From Oscillospiraceae bacterium (GTDB lineage: Bacteria; Bacillota; Clostridia; UMGS1810), in contig SVJM01000007.1 of the NCBI GenBank assembly GCA_015068975.1, positions 1 to 64,000 on the forward strand: DNA of 64,000 nt. Reading direction: 5' to 3'. The notes under the pieces are model-generated. The model saw nothing but the letters and a program-made list of their open reading frames with translations. It did no database searches and was not told the DNA's origin. The translations under genes were made by a program, and so were the position numbers. This document shows positions 1 through 9,305 of this stretch, one piece after another; the first letter of the stretch is position 1; every line of letters starts with the position of its first letter.

Positions 1-2134
1 GATTCTTATATTTATCAGGATTCTTCTGTGCATCCTTCAAGGTTTCAGAACTGAATACATTAAACTGAATACTGTGTCCGCCTCCGTCAAAATATGTCTT
101 AAGTATCCCGTAGAATGCCTCAAGACCATCACTACCCGCAACTGCGCTTGGGTGAAGAATCAAATCAAATATACCTGCATGAGGAAATAAAGTAAAATCT
201 ATATTGCATACAGAATTAATAAGTGTAGTTATCCCTGATCTGTCCATACCTACACTTGGCGAAAGATTTTTTGACAACGGTTCTCCTTTAAGTCTCCCAT
301 CAGGAGTTGCATCCATAAGTTCTCCGAATCTGATATTCTTATCAATGGAAAGAAGCCCTATCTTCCAGTATGAACCCCTGCTGTTGGGAACTTTATTAAT
401 AATATAACTTAAATAGGATGTAATGTCAAATGTAATCTCATCCGCCATTTTTGATCCGTTTCCGTATTTATCATTATCCTTTATAATACATCTTCTTAAA
501 TCTTCATACCCTCTCCAGTTGAGTTTAAGTATATTTACAAATTCATTCAGGGAAACAACCTTTTTATCATACACATATTTTTTGATAACACAAAGAGAAT
601 CAACAAGAGTTCCAAGCCCTGCAAGAGTGAACACTGTGGTATTGTATTTCATTCCGTTGGCATAACCGTCTTGTGCACATTCAAGTGAATCTGTCATTGT
701 AGCAGAAAACATATTTGAAGGGTTGATATCTTTAAGATACAGTTCCCAGTTTTCGACTATCTTTTTTGTCCTTTTCCATATGTACATAACTTGTGACTTG
801 AATGCTGAATAAAATTCATCAAAGGTCTCAAAATCATATCCTGTTTCACATCCGACTTTTTTGCCCGTTGCAAGGCATACACCATTTGTCATAGTGTATT
901 CAAGAATCCTTGGAAGAGAAACTCTCGCGGGGATTGTTTTTACTTCGTGGTTTTTCACAGTGTAGTCCCAACATCCCGACATAAGATAGGTAGTCGCCTC
1001 TTTGTCGGAAACGCCAATCTTTTTTAAAGATGTGATTGCATTATCATCGTTAATTATTGAAATACTTGAATTTCCGTTACGGATTATCTCAAGTACTCTC
1101 TTTGAAAACTCCTTCGGTGTATTCTTACCTACCTTAATCTGTAGTTTAGGATCAGGTCTCGAAAGAGTATCGTATGCATCAAGAATAAGGTACGAAAGTT
1201 CATTTACAATACATTTGCCATCCATATCAGTACCGCCAAGATACATAGGCTGCTGCTGACCTACCCTGAATGAATAAAATTCATTCATAAAGTAAATAAA
1301 CATTTCTTTGATCTCTTCTTTTGTAAATGTACCGCTTTTTATATCATTTGTGTAGAATTTAAGATACAGTTCATCAAGCCCTCCCATTGTACGGCAACGG
1401 AGTGCGTCGATATTTTCCTGGAGATACCAGTATAGCCATCCCAGAAGTAATGCTTCATAAGTGTTTGACGGAGGATTATGAGATATATTTATAAGTGCTT
1501 TCCTCATAAATTCAAGCTTTGGTTCATTTCTGTATTCAAGAGCATCAATAAGTCTTTCAAAAAATCCTGATATGGCTCTGTAGGTTATCTCAAGTGCATC
1601 AAAATATGCTTGTTGTTCTTCGTTTAACGGCGAATGCCTTTCTTTGTACACAAGAATTCTACCATATATTCCTTTTATACCAAGGGCAAAAATATCCTCC
1701 CAGCAAGGTGTGGAATGATTATAATCAATATAAAATTCATTAATGAGATAGTTTCCGGCATTATTGATAAATTCTATATCCTCATGAGGATTAAGAACAT
1801 CTTTTAATTCCTTTTGCCACTTTCTGTTAAGTCTGCCGATTACCTTTTCCAGCATACACCCCCAGGAAACCATTTTTGCAAACTTCTGCCCTTCAAGGCA
1901 TACACCAAAGATATCATCACCATTTATATAAAGAGGTGCATTTTTTAAGATATACTCAAAGCAGCTCGCCTTGATAACAGAATGAGGAATATCTCCAAGA
2001 CTTTCTGCATAACAAAGCACCTCGTCGCTGAATTTATCTATTCTCTTATGTGCGTCTTCATTGTAAAATGCATCTACATACTGCATTCCGAGTTTTTCTC
2101 TTAAAGTGTCAAATGTACCAAATACAGTATCCAC
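1..2134 (-). CDS. glycyl radical enzyme (pyruvate formate-lyase-like), C-terminus outside window
   Basis: This is a reading frame of 711 codons that runs off the left edge. It starts at a GTG at 2134 with an AAGGTG ribosome binding site six bases upstream. It is a close paralogue of the enzyme at 27217-29460, sharing FYIDYNHSTP, GGHSIQFN and MSGCWD. The candidate thiyl-radical cysteine is C388 in GCWD. It lacks the Cys-Cys pair of true pyruvate formate-lyase, and has Asp where many glycyl radical eliminases have Glu (GCxE). The C-terminal glycyl loop lies beyond the window. The gene begins 43 bases after the GH10 gene at 2178-4463, so the two are probably co-transcribed. Family membership is well supported. 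The substrate is unknown, and no activating radical-SAM enzyme is present in the window. Confidence 0.85.
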   Translation of the reverse strand, partial: MDTVFGTFDTLREKLGMQYVDAFYNEDAHKRIDKFSDEVLCYAESLGDIPHSVIKASCFEYILKNAPLYINGDDIFGVCLEGQKFAKMVSWGCMLEKVIGRLNRKWQKELKDVLNPHEDIEFINNAGNYLINEFYIDYNHSTPCWEDIFALGIKGIYGRILVYKERHSPLNEEQQAYFDALEITYRAISGFFERLIDALEYRNEPKLEFMRKALINISHNPPSNTYEALLLGWLYWYLQENIDALRCRTMGGLDELYLKFYTNDIKSGTFTKEEIKEMFIYFMNEFYSFRVGQQQPMYLGGTDMDGKCIVNELSYLILDAYDTLSRPDPKLQIKVGKNTPKEFSKRVLEIIRNGNSSISIINDDNAITSLKKIGVSDKEATTYLMSGCWDYTVKNHEVKTIPARVSLPRILEYTMTNGVCLATGKKVGCETGYDFETFDEFYSAFKSQVMYIWKRTKKIVENWELYLKDINPSNMFSATMTDSLECAQDGYANGMKYNTTVFTLAGLGTLVDSLCVIKKYVYDKKVVSLNEFVNILKLNWRGYEDLRRCIIKDNDKYGNGSKMADEITFDITSYLSYIINKVPNSRGSYWKIGLLSIDKNIRFGELMDATPDGRLKGEPLSKNLSPSVGMDRSGITTLINSVCNIDFTLFPHAGIFDLILHPSAVAGSDGLEAFYGILKTYFDGGGHSIQFNVFSSETLKDAQKNPDKYKN

Positions 2135-2177
2135 GTCATTCACCTTATTTCAAACAAATTATCTTAAAAATCTGCTA

Positions 2178-4463
2178 TTAATCTATAACTATTTCAAGTA
2201 CATTGTCGTATCCCTGATGATATGCACAGGAAACGGTCTTTGTCTTACCATTAGCATTTACCGTAACATCATAATCACCGTAAAAACCTCTTATAGATGC
2301 TTCACCATCTTTATTGGTGATTGCTTTTACATCTCTTGTCCAGAACTTATTATACATAAGATCTATAAGCTGTTCACCTGCAGGTTTGAGTCTCCACTCT
2401 TTATCAAACATCGGAGTATATTCTGCAAATGCACATCCGTCCCAAAATCCCCACATTGTGAAGCCATAGTTCTTTGGCATAGAATATGCAAGAAGGAAAT
2501 AATCTCTTGTGTATTCTGCCTGATACTGTTCATCTTTGTTATCCATGGAATATTCTGTTACAGATGTTTTGTATCCCATATCTTCAAAGGTCTTGAACAC
2601 TTGGTAATGTTCTTCAGGTGTCATAAGTCTGAATTTATTTTTGTTTGTATATATTTCCATATGTGACTGGAAACCAAGCGCATCGATATCTACATTATTA
2701 TCTTTAAAATACTGTGCATATTTGAGCAAGTTTTCATAAAGCTCACCGTCACAATCCTCATACATATGAGCAAAGTCATTGTATACCATAAGTGACTCTG
2801 GAGTAGCTTCATTTGCCCACTTAAACCAGTCAATCATCATATCGTCGCCGTGAACGCCTCTGAAAAGGAACTTCTCTGCAATCTCATTGACTACATCCCA
2901 CTCGTCAATTTCTCCTGCAAAATCATCACAAACATTGTATATCCATTCATTGATATAGTCCTGAAGTTTAGCCTTGTCGTTTATTACAGTATTATCTTCG
3001 TTAAGCACAAATGGCGGTACAAGGTAAGATTTACCGTTTGAGCCAATGGCTCTTTCCCACACAAGTGCGTGTCCTCTGAAGTGCTTCACTCCCGCTTCTT
3101 TTGCAAAGTTGAGGGTTTTTCTTGAGGATTCGGGATTTTCTACATATGGCCCCCATTTAAGAGAACCTTCGTGTACACCGGTGTTAAAGTATTTACCAAA
3201 ATTTGTTCTCAAATTCTTTGACCAGTCTATTCCGCTGATGACTGTGCCAAAGAGGTATTCTGATTCAAACATATCAAACTCTACATTTGCGTCAGGGATT
3301 ACGTTTCCGTTTGCATCCTCGACGATAACTTTGAAATCGCCTTTTTTATACTTTTCTATTCTGTCTAAAGCATCTTTTCTCCATTGTGCGTCCTTCTGAT
3401 AATAATCACCATATTTAAGGTGTCTTAATTCACCCATTGTACAACTGTCTTTAAGGTTTACAACAGAGAAATTCTTAACTTCTACCACACCCTTATACAT
3501 CCCCGGACGAAATCCCATATCGGTATAATCTGCCTGTGCGGTTATAGGGAAATAAAATCTCTGCCACTCATTTGTGATAAAAAGATATTCCCACAAAATC
3601 TTGTTAAATTTACCACTTTTGCTTTCCTGAAGCTGAATCTGTGCAAAGTGTTTGTTATTTGATGATTCAGGAACACGAATATCAAAACTTACAAGAAGTG
3701 TATCTCCTTCATTAAAGTTGTCAAGTTTTTTGAAATTATATATACATTTTGATGTGGCGGTTAAATCATTTTTTATGGTGTATCTTACGATATCTTCACT
3801 GTTGTCGTTTATCTTTTCAACCACACATGATTCTTTATCGGCAAGTTGAGGCAACGCAGAATAGAGACTGTTTGTATCTGCAATAATCACCGCATTTTGC
3901 ATCACTTCATCAAGTGACTTGGTAGGATAATATATAATATCGTCAAAAGATGATGAAGAACTGAATTCCCTTGGAATATCTCTATGGATATTGTTTGTCA
4001 AAGGTGCAAGCTTGTGGCTTATGGCAACATTTTTTACAAAATCACTTTCAATTTTAACAGTTTTCGTTGTTCCATCCCACTCAACACTTTCACCAAGCAT
4101 CTCTGAAATAAAACGAACAGGCACCATAGCACGACCATTGATGATTGTAGCAGGAACATCAAGGATAGTTTCCTGACCATTGATATATGCCATATAATCA
4201 TCTATTTTTAATTTGATAGTTTTATTATTTCTTGTACCTGTAACTGTCTTAGAATGGTCTATCCAACCGACCTTTGCACCAAGAGACTCAAATATTGCTC
4301 TCATAGGAACAAGTGTTCTGCCATCAACTATAACGGGCATAACATCGTAATTCTGTTCTTTACCATTAATAACTACACGTATGTCCTCTGCAGCCATTGT
4401 GCTTATACAAACACACGACAAAATCAGAAACACTGATAAAACTAAACAAATAAACTTTTTCAT
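2178..4463 (-). CDS. secreted GH10-type endo-xylanase with copper-amine-oxidase-N stalk
   Basis: The protein has 761 residues. A signal peptide (about 1-24) is followed by two copper-amine-oxidase-N-like repeats (about 26-140, marked by GRTLVPMR and GRAMVPVR), a carbohydrate-binding-like beta domain (about 175-335), a GH10 barrel (about 390-700) and a short C-terminal beta domain around GFYGDYDVTV. The candidate acid/base is E527 in WDVVNE and the candidate nucleophile is E637 in VTEYS. The barrel also shows FRGHALVW and the GFQSH motif. GH10 enzymes are mainly endo-1,4-beta-xylanases. The VTEY nucleophile motif and non-canonical loops put this in a divergent subfamily, so the exact glycan is inferred. 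It is divergent from an AraC regulator and followed by a glycyl radical enzyme gene. Confidence 0.85.
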   Translation of the reverse strand: MKKFICLVLSVFLILSCVCISTMAAEDIRVVINGKEQNYDVMPVIVDGRTLVPMRAIFESLGAKVGWIDHSKTVTGTRNNKTIKLKIDDYMAYINGQETILDVPATIINGRAMVPVRFISEMLGESVEWDGTTKTVKIESDFVKNVAISHKLAPLTNNIHRDIPREFSSSSSFDDIIYYPTKSLDEVMQNAVIIADTNSLYSALPQLADKESCVVEKINDNSEDIVRYTIKNDLTATSKCIYNFKKLDNFNEGDTLLVSFDIRVPESSNNKHFAQIQLQESKSGKFNKILWEYLFITNEWQRFYFPITAQADYTDMGFRPGMYKGVVEVKNFSVVNLKDSCTMGELRHLKYGDYYQKDAQWRKDALDRIEKYKKGDFKVIVEDANGNVIPDANVEFDMFESEYLFGTVISGIDWSKNLRTNFGKYFNTGVHEGSLKWGPYVENPESSRKTLNFAKEAGVKHFRGHALVWERAIGSNGKSYLVPPFVLNEDNTVINDKAKLQDYINEWIYNVCDDFAGEIDEWDVVNEIAEKFLFRGVHGDDMMIDWFKWANEATPESLMVYNDFAHMYEDCDGELYENLLKYAQYFKDNNVDIDALGFQSHMEIYTNKNKFRLMTPEEHYQVFKTFEDMGYKTSVTEYSMDNKDEQYQAEYTRDYFLLAYSMPKNYGFTMWGFWDGCAFAEYTPMFDKEWRLKPAGEQLIDLMYNKFWTRDVKAITNKDGEASIRGFYGDYDVTVNANGKTKTVSCAYHQGYDNVLEIVID

Positions 4464-4494
4464 AACTTTCTCCCTTTCTGATTGTTATGCTATA

Positions 4495-4523
4495 ATTATA
4501 TTTGCATCATATTTAATCGTCAA
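4495..4523 (-). promoter_or_regulatory. promoter of the GH10 / glycyl radical enzyme operon
   Basis: On the minus strand there is TTGACG (4518-4523), a 17-base spacer and TATAAT (4495-4500), about 30 bases before the GH10 start codon. The -35 sits 37 bases after an AraC-type half-site, as at the other GH10 promoter near 26.3 kb. Confidence 0.75.
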
Positions 4524-4560
4524 TGTGAATAGGAATACATTTTGTCATTTTCGACACAGA
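4524..4560 (-). promoter_or_regulatory. candidate AraC operator upstream of GH10
   Basis: The minus strand reads TCTGTGTCGAA at 4560-4550, exactly 37 bases upstream of the -35. The GH10 promoter at 26.3 kb has TTTGTGCCGAA at the same distance. A second, weaker copy would lie nearest the -35. The likely activator is the divergent AraC protein at 4632-5423. Its binding is inferred. Confidence 0.5.
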
Positions 4561-4575
4561 TAAAATTTTTTTCAA

Positions 4576-4604
4576 TTGACAAAATCCCTCGTGCTAAGTA
4601 TAAT
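4576..4604 (+). promoter_or_regulatory. promoter of araC-like gene
   Basis: A consensus TTGACA (4576-4581), a 17-base spacer and TATAAT (4599-4604) lie 27 bases before the AraC start. This is a strong constitutive-looking promoter. Confidence 0.8.
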
Positions 4605-4631
4605 TATCTTATATTAAAGGAGAATTTTAAT

Positions 4632-5423
4632 ATGGATAAATTTGTTAATTTCGACCACAAAATCAAAAATATATCTCTCGCAACTTATGTAAAACCCGGC
4701 ACCGGCTCCAGAGAAACAAAGAACAGACCTCACCACGGCATTGTCATGTATATAGATGATGTACATCAGGTTGATTTTGAAAATGACAAGCATATAGAAC
4801 TAAAAAAAGGAAACATTCTATACTTTCCCAAGGGTTCAAATTACGTTGCAAATAAGCCCTTGGAAAGCAAAGGTGTATATGCCATAAACTTTGAATACAT
4901 TTATGATATTGACTTCCCTCCGATTGTAATCAAAACAAAAAACACACAGAAATTCTTAAATTATTTCAAAGAAATCTCCATTATTTACAAAAAACGTTCT
5001 CCAGGATACCAAAAGCAATGTACAGCAGTACTTTATAATATATTTGCTCTTCTGGAATATGAATATAAGCTTGGATACGTACCTGAAAGCTTATATGTAT
5101 CAATCTCACCTGCTATAGAACATATTCATCTTAATTATATAAGTGAAAACATAAACATTGACCATCTTGCTTCTCTATGCAAAATAAGCACAACATACTT
5201 TAGGAGAATATTCAACCGCATCACCGGCATATCCCCAAAGAAATATATAATGCAGTTAAAGATGAACTATGCCGCAGAACAGATTCTTGCAAATGAGCAT
5301 ATTAGTGATATTGCTTATGAGATTGGATTCAATGACAGTGCCGCTTTTTCAAAAGCATTTAAACATTATCACGGTGTTACCCCAAGCGAATATAAAAATC
5401 AGAAAAGATTGGAAATAAATTAA
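4632..5423 (+). CDS. AraC-family transcriptional regulator
   Basis: The protein has 263 residues. An N-terminal cupin-like sensor half is followed by two helix-turn-helix motifs in the last 100 residues (ASLCKISTTYFRRIF and AYEIGFNDSAAFSKAFKHYHGVTPSEY). I chose the ATG at 4632 because AAAGGAG sits just upstream and the resulting N-terminus matches the other two AraC proteins here. A longer frame upstream has no ribosome binding site and would swallow the promoter. It is divergent from a GH10 gene and probably activates it in response to a sugar ligand. It is a paralogue of the regulators at 22250 and 26420. Confidence 0.9.
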   Translation: MDKFVNFDHKIKNISLATYVKPGTGSRETKNRPHHGIVMYIDDVHQVDFENDKHIELKKGNILYFPKGSNYVANKPLESKGVYAINFEYIYDIDFPPIVIKTKNTQKFLNYFKEISIIYKKRSPGYQKQCTAVLYNIFALLEYEYKLGYVPESLYVSISPAIEHIHLNYISENINIDHLASLCKISTTYFRRIFNRITGISPKKYIMQLKMNYAAEQILANEHISDIAYEIGFNDSAAFSKAFKHYHGVTPSEYKNQKRLEIN

Positions 5424-5457
5424 AAAGGATTGTAAATTTGACTTTACAATCCTTTTT
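5422..5457. terminator. bidirectional terminator between araC and manA
   Basis: A perfect 15-bp stem (5422-5436 with 5443-5457) has a 6-base loop. It is A-rich on one side and T-rich on the other, so it can end transcription from either strand. It separates the convergent AraC gene and 13-gene operon. Confidence 0.9.
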
Positions 5458-5459
5458 AT

Positions 5460-6446
5460 TTAAGGCTTACATATAAACGCTGTTGCACTGCCCTTTATAT
5501 CAAGTGTTTTTTCATTTTCAGAAATAAATATTCTGTCCCCTGCTTTTAAATTAATTCCGTTTATGATTATCTCTCCTTCCGTGACAATCATAATGCCATA
5601 AGAATCAAGGTTTAATGTATAATCACCGCTTACTGTTACTTTTGAAAAGCGGAATTTATCTGTAATATTATTATCAACGATTATCTCAAGACATTCGTCT
5701 TTTCTTTTTGGCTCGGAAAAATACGCTTTTTTTGTCTCTTCTTCACTCATTCCGTCATAGGAAAAAACATCAAACATTTTTTCAAATCCGAGTCCACCGT
5801 GGAGTTTCACTTCTGCAAGAGTATTTCCTGAAGGAGTAACCCTCTCGGGAATAACCATAAGGTCTGTAGGCTCCTGAAGTTCACAAAGGAAACAGTCTTT
5901 GCCTATAGCGTGAGGGACTCCTCCCGCTACAAATATAAAATCACCTTTTTTTACATCAAATCTGTGAAGTGCGTCAAGCATACCTTCTATGTCCTGACGT
6001 TCAAAAAGGTCTTTCCATTTCTCTTTGGTAATACCTTCCTTAAAGCCGATATACACATAACCGCCGTCATTTAAGATATACCAACACTCGGTTTTTCCAA
6101 AATCTGAATCAAAATATTCCCTTGCACACTCCACTGTAGGATGCGCCTGGATAACAAGTCTTTCGGATGAGTCAAGAAGTTTGAAAAGAAGGGACATTTT
6201 TTCTCTCTTTCCTATCATCTCTTCTTTGTTTTGTTCGATTATATCCTTAAGAAATCTTCCGTCTTCAGTTTCTGTCAGACCTTCATTTGCCACATCTCTT
6301 CCCGGATTGAAGGCTGTGGTCACAGAGCCAAGCCAGTCTTCAGGGAAGCGGTTTGTATCAGAGAAGTTCTGATTATTTAATTTATCAAGGTTATCCCCAC
6401 CAAGATATGCACGATACACTCTTGTGGGTTTTAGTTTATATATCAT
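5460..6446 (-). CDS. manA: class I mannose-6-phosphate isomerase
   Basis: The protein has 328 residues. It would interconvert mannose 6-phosphate and fructose 6-phosphate in the cytoplasm. The type I phosphomannose isomerase cupin fold is marked by the metal-site segment VIQAHP near residue 100, HRFDVKKGDFIFVAGGVPHAIG (split here: HRFDVKKGD, GGVPHAIG) and CELQEPTD. The length is typical of the short Firmicute form. It is the last gene of the operon, and its start overlaps the end of the EtfBA gene by 11 bases, implying translational coupling. Linked to NagA and NagB, it would deliver fructose 6-phosphate to glycolysis. A different hexose-phosphate substrate cannot be excluded. Confidence 0.9.
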   Translation of the reverse strand: MIYKLKPTRVYRAYLGGDNLDKLNNQNFSDTNRFPEDWLGSVTTAFNPGRDVANEGLTETEDGRFLKDIIEQNKEEMIGKREKMSLLFKLLDSSERLVIQAHPTVECAREYFDSDFGKTECWYILNDGGYVYIGFKEGITKEKWKDLFERQDIEGMLDALHRFDVKKGDFIFVAGGVPHAIGKDCFLCELQEPTDLMVIPERVTPSGNTLAEVKLHGGLGFEKMFDVFSYDGMSEEETKKAYFSEPKRKDECLEIIVDNNITDKFRFSKVTVSGDYTLNLDSYGIMIVTEGEIIINGINLKAGDRIFISENEKTLDIKGSATAFICKP

Positions 6447-7806
6447 ATATATCCTCCCAGTTTGCCACTATGCCATAGTCTGCATACTCAAATATACGTG
6501 CATCCTTATTGGGATTTATGGCAATGATTGTATCGCTTCCTTCTATTGCAGAGGTATGATGCACCGCACCGGATATTCCTATAGCAATATATATCTTAGG
6601 GCTTACGGTCTTTCCTGTAAGTCCTATCTGATGCTCATATGGTGCCTTATTCATATCCACAAGACCTCTTGATGCACCAAGCTCCGCTCTGATCTTTTTT
6701 GCAAAGTCAGATACACTGTCCATTATATCCGCTACCCCTTTACCACCTGATACTATTATATCTGAGGAGTTAACTTTTGTCCTTACTGTAGCCATTTGAG
6801 GAGTTGTAAGACACTTAATCTTAGCATATATGTTTCCCCCTTGTGCAGGTCGAAACATAAAGAGAGTATCACCATTACACTCCAGATGAGTACAGTCTGC
6901 GCAAAGTCCCGTATCAAGCTTTGATGCTACAACGGGAGCAGTTTTTCTTCCCCAAAGGTCTGCATTCCAGAGAATCACCTGTGGCTTTTCTGCCAGTGCT
7001 CTCATGCATATCTCATCAGGTGACTTTTCTTTTATCACAATCACATTTTCTGCAATTTCCGATGCCTTATGTGCTACTTCATCACCAATAGCCCATACTG
7101 AATGAAGCTTTTGTCCTGAATATGTATTTTCTTCTTTTTCTTTAGATTTGCTTTTAAGCTCATTTATTAAAGGTATAAGCTCAGTCTTTGTGATGAACTT
7201 ACACTTTCTTTTACCTGTTTCATTTTCGAAAGTCTGAATAACTCTTGTAGGAGAACCGGCAAGACCGCACTTTGAAGTATCACATTCAATATAATCATTA
7301 TCAAATACTTCCACATTGCCAGCTTTTGAAAACAGAGAAGGAAACCTTAATATATATCCCCTTTCTACTGTTACAAGTGCAGGTAAATCCACCATCTCTT
7401 CTCCAAGTCTTGTGATGCAGCTTACATTACTATCTGACACTTCCACCTTCATAGCATTTGTGATAAGATTTATACCCAATTTATCAGAGAGCATAGGTCC
7501 CACCTGTGCAGTGTCACCATCAACAGACTGTCTTCCGCAAAGGATCAGGTCATAGTCAAGTGTATTTATGTATGATGATAGTATATATGATGTGGCAAGT
7601 GTATCAGACCCTGCAAACACACTGTCAGATATAAGGTGCACCTTAGCACCAAGCCTTGTGAGAGGCAGAAGTGCATCCTTAGTACTCTCAGGTCCCATAG
7701 ATATAACTGTCACATCATCAGAAAGAGAAAATGCACATTCAAGTGCAGATTCGTCAAATGGATTTATATCACCTTTTATTACTTTTACACAAACAAGAAT
7801 TTTCAT
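6436..7806 (-). CDS. fused electron-transfer flavoprotein EtfB-EtfA
   Basis: This is a single 456-residue chain. Residues 1 to about 220 are EtfB (KILVCVKVIKG, ILCGRQSVDGDTAQVGP). From about 232 onward it is an EtfA-like part with a shortened first domain, then the C-terminal FAD-binding domain (IVSGGKG, GASRGLVD, GLTGKTV at 395-401, YIAIGISGAVHH). It would shuttle electrons from the FAD dehydrogenase of the same operon to NAD, ferredoxin or another acceptor. The ATG at 7806 overlaps the stop of the FGGY kinase. A leading TTG in the same frame is not needed. Separate EtfB and EtfA would total about 580-600 residues, so this fusion is compact. The ETF assignment is solid. Whether it bifurcates electrons is inferred. 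Confidence 0.88.
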   Translation of the reverse strand: MKILVCVKVIKGDINPFDESALECAFSLSDDVTVISMGPESTKDALLPLTRLGAKVHLISDSVFAGSDTLATSYILSSYINTLDYDLILCGRQSVDGDTAQVGPMLSDKLGINLITNAMKVEVSDSNVSCITRLGEEMVDLPALVTVERGYILRFPSLFSKAGNVEVFDNDYIECDTSKCGLAGSPTRVIQTFENETGKRKCKFITKTELIPLINELKSKSKEKEENTYSGQKLHSVWAIGDEVAHKASEIAENVIVIKEKSPDEICMRALAEKPQVILWNADLWGRKTAPVVASKLDTGLCADCTHLECNGDTLFMFRPAQGGNIYAKIKCLTTPQMATVRTKVNSSDIIVSGGKGVADIMDSVSDFAKKIRAELGASRGLVDMNKAPYEHQIGLTGKTVSPKIYIAIGISGAVHHTSAIEGSDTIIAINPNKDARIFEYADYGIVANWEDIYDI

Positions 7807-9278
7807 CAATATTCTCCGTTATATATAGGTTCAAGTGCTTTTTGCACTGCTTTGTATTTCTTAAAAAGCTTAAGATATTCTTCTCTGTTTTCTTCATTTG
7901 GTATAGTTTCCGACACTACTTCATTGCATATTTCAAGTGCAGACTGGAAGCTGTCAAATACACCTGCTGCAACTCCTGCAAGCATAGCAGAGCCAAATGA
8001 AGAATCAGCATATTTCATTTCTACAAGCTTTATTCCAAGTGCATCAGATACCATCTGTCGCCACAGTGGGCTTTTGCCACCGCCACCTATGATAGATGCA
8101 TATGAATTACACTCAATATTCTTTTCGTCAAGACACATCTTACAGTCAAGCATACTCATAGTTACACCCTCAAGCACACTTCTTGCGAAATGTCCCTTGG
8201 TATGTGATGCTCTCACACCTACGAAATCTGCACAAAGGTTTGGATTTGCATATGGTGTAAGCTCACCGTTTAAATATGGATGAAATACCATCCCGTCGCT
8301 TCCGATTGGTATGGTTTCTGCAAGGTTATCAAGCTCTTTGTAGTCTTCACCGAAGGTATCCCTGAACCATCTGTATGATGCAGCACATGATTTGGTAGCA
8401 GTACCGGGATAGAAAAGACCATCCATAATGTGTGAATAGTTAATAAGATTTACATCAGGATAAGGCTTGTCTGTAATGACACATATTCTTCCTGCAGTTG
8501 CAAGCTTAAGTGTCATTTGTCCTTTATTTACCGCACCTGAAGCAAATACCTCCATGGCAGTATCTGTAGTACCGCAAAATACTAAAGTCCCTTCACTAAG
8601 TCCTGTAAGAGCTGATGCTTCCTTTGTGATACGTCCTGCCTTGTCGGTAGGTTTAACTACTTCAGGCATCATATCTGATGATATATCAAGTATATCAAGA
8701 AGTGTTTCACTCCACTGCATACTATTTATATCAAACATCATACTTCCTTCTGCTTCTATGTAATCTGTCACATAGTCACCTGTAAGGACATGTCGCACAT
8801 AGTCTTTTGCAAAAAGGATTTTTCTTACCTTTGCCCAGTTTTTTGGCTCATTATTCTTTATCCACATAAGCTCAGGAAGTGACCATATGGTATCTGCCTT
8901 ATGAAGCACCTGTCTGTCTATTACATCTTCAAAATTTTCCCTAAGATATTTAACTTCTTCTTTGCTTCTTGTATCTGTCCAGTATATTGCAGGACGGATA
9001 ACATTGAAATCCTCATCCATTATAACCGCTGTATGAGTAGCCGCATCAAGACTGATAGCAAAGATATCTTCAGGATTGATGCTACTTTTATTAAGTACAC
9101 CTTTTATATTTTCTACAGTTGCCATCACCCAGTCAGAAGGATTTTGCTCTGCATAGCCGGGCTTTGGATAGTTTGTAGGGTATTCGCAAGTATTTGTAGC
9201 AACAATCTCCCCTTTTTCACTAAGCAGTGTTGTCTTGGAGGCACCACCTCCGAAATCTATTCCCAATAAATATTTCAT
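7806..9278 (-). CDS. FGGY-family carbohydrate kinase (xylulokinase-like)
   Basis: The protein has 490 residues, usual for the family. It has the N-terminal ATPase motif LLGIDFGGGASKTT, the substrate-loop segment YWTDTRS, and the C-terminal signature GGGGKSPLWRQMVSDALG followed by GSAMLAGVAAG. It would phosphorylate a pentose, ketose or polyol with ATP in the cytoplasm. Xylulose is the closest general match, but FGGY specificity cannot be read reliably from motifs. It sits between NagB and the EtfBA fusion, with its stop overlapping the next start. It may supply the sugar phosphate cleaved or isomerised by neighbours. Confidence 0.85.
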   Translation of the reverse strand: MKYLLGIDFGGGASKTTLLSEKGEIVATNTCEYPTNYPKPGYAEQNPSDWVMATVENIKGVLNKSSINPEDIFAISLDAATHTAVIMDEDFNVIRPAIYWTDTRSKEEVKYLRENFEDVIDRQVLHKADTIWSLPELMWIKNNEPKNWAKVRKILFAKDYVRHVLTGDYVTDYIEAEGSMMFDINSMQWSETLLDILDISSDMMPEVVKPTDKAGRITKEASALTGLSEGTLVFCGTTDTAMEVFASGAVNKGQMTLKLATAGRICVITDKPYPDVNLINYSHIMDGLFYPGTATKSCAASYRWFRDTFGEDYKELDNLAETIPIGSDGMVFHPYLNGELTPYANPNLCADFVGVRASHTKGHFARSVLEGVTMSMLDCKMCLDEKNIECNSYASIIGGGGKSPLWRQMVSDALGIKLVEMKYADSSFGSAMLAGVAAGVFDSFQSALEICNEVVSETIPNEENREEYLKLFKKYKAVQKALEPIYNGEY

Positions 9279-9305
9279 ATTTCACTCCTATAAATTAACC
9301 AATAA

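Noticed and set aside
2106-2666. A 186-codon plus-strand frame antisense to the GH10 gene
   Set aside because: It lies opposite a well-supported coding gene, has no ribosome binding site and no recognisable domain; it is a mirror-strand artefact.
4542-4631. A 30-residue N-terminal extension of the first AraC regulator
   Set aside because: The extension overlaps a consensus promoter and has no ribosome binding site, whereas the ATG at 4632 has both a good site and agreement with paralogues.
7636-8283. A 215-codon plus-strand frame across the EtfBA/FGGY junction
   Set aside because: It spans two strong minus-strand genes, has unusual composition and lacks a start signal.
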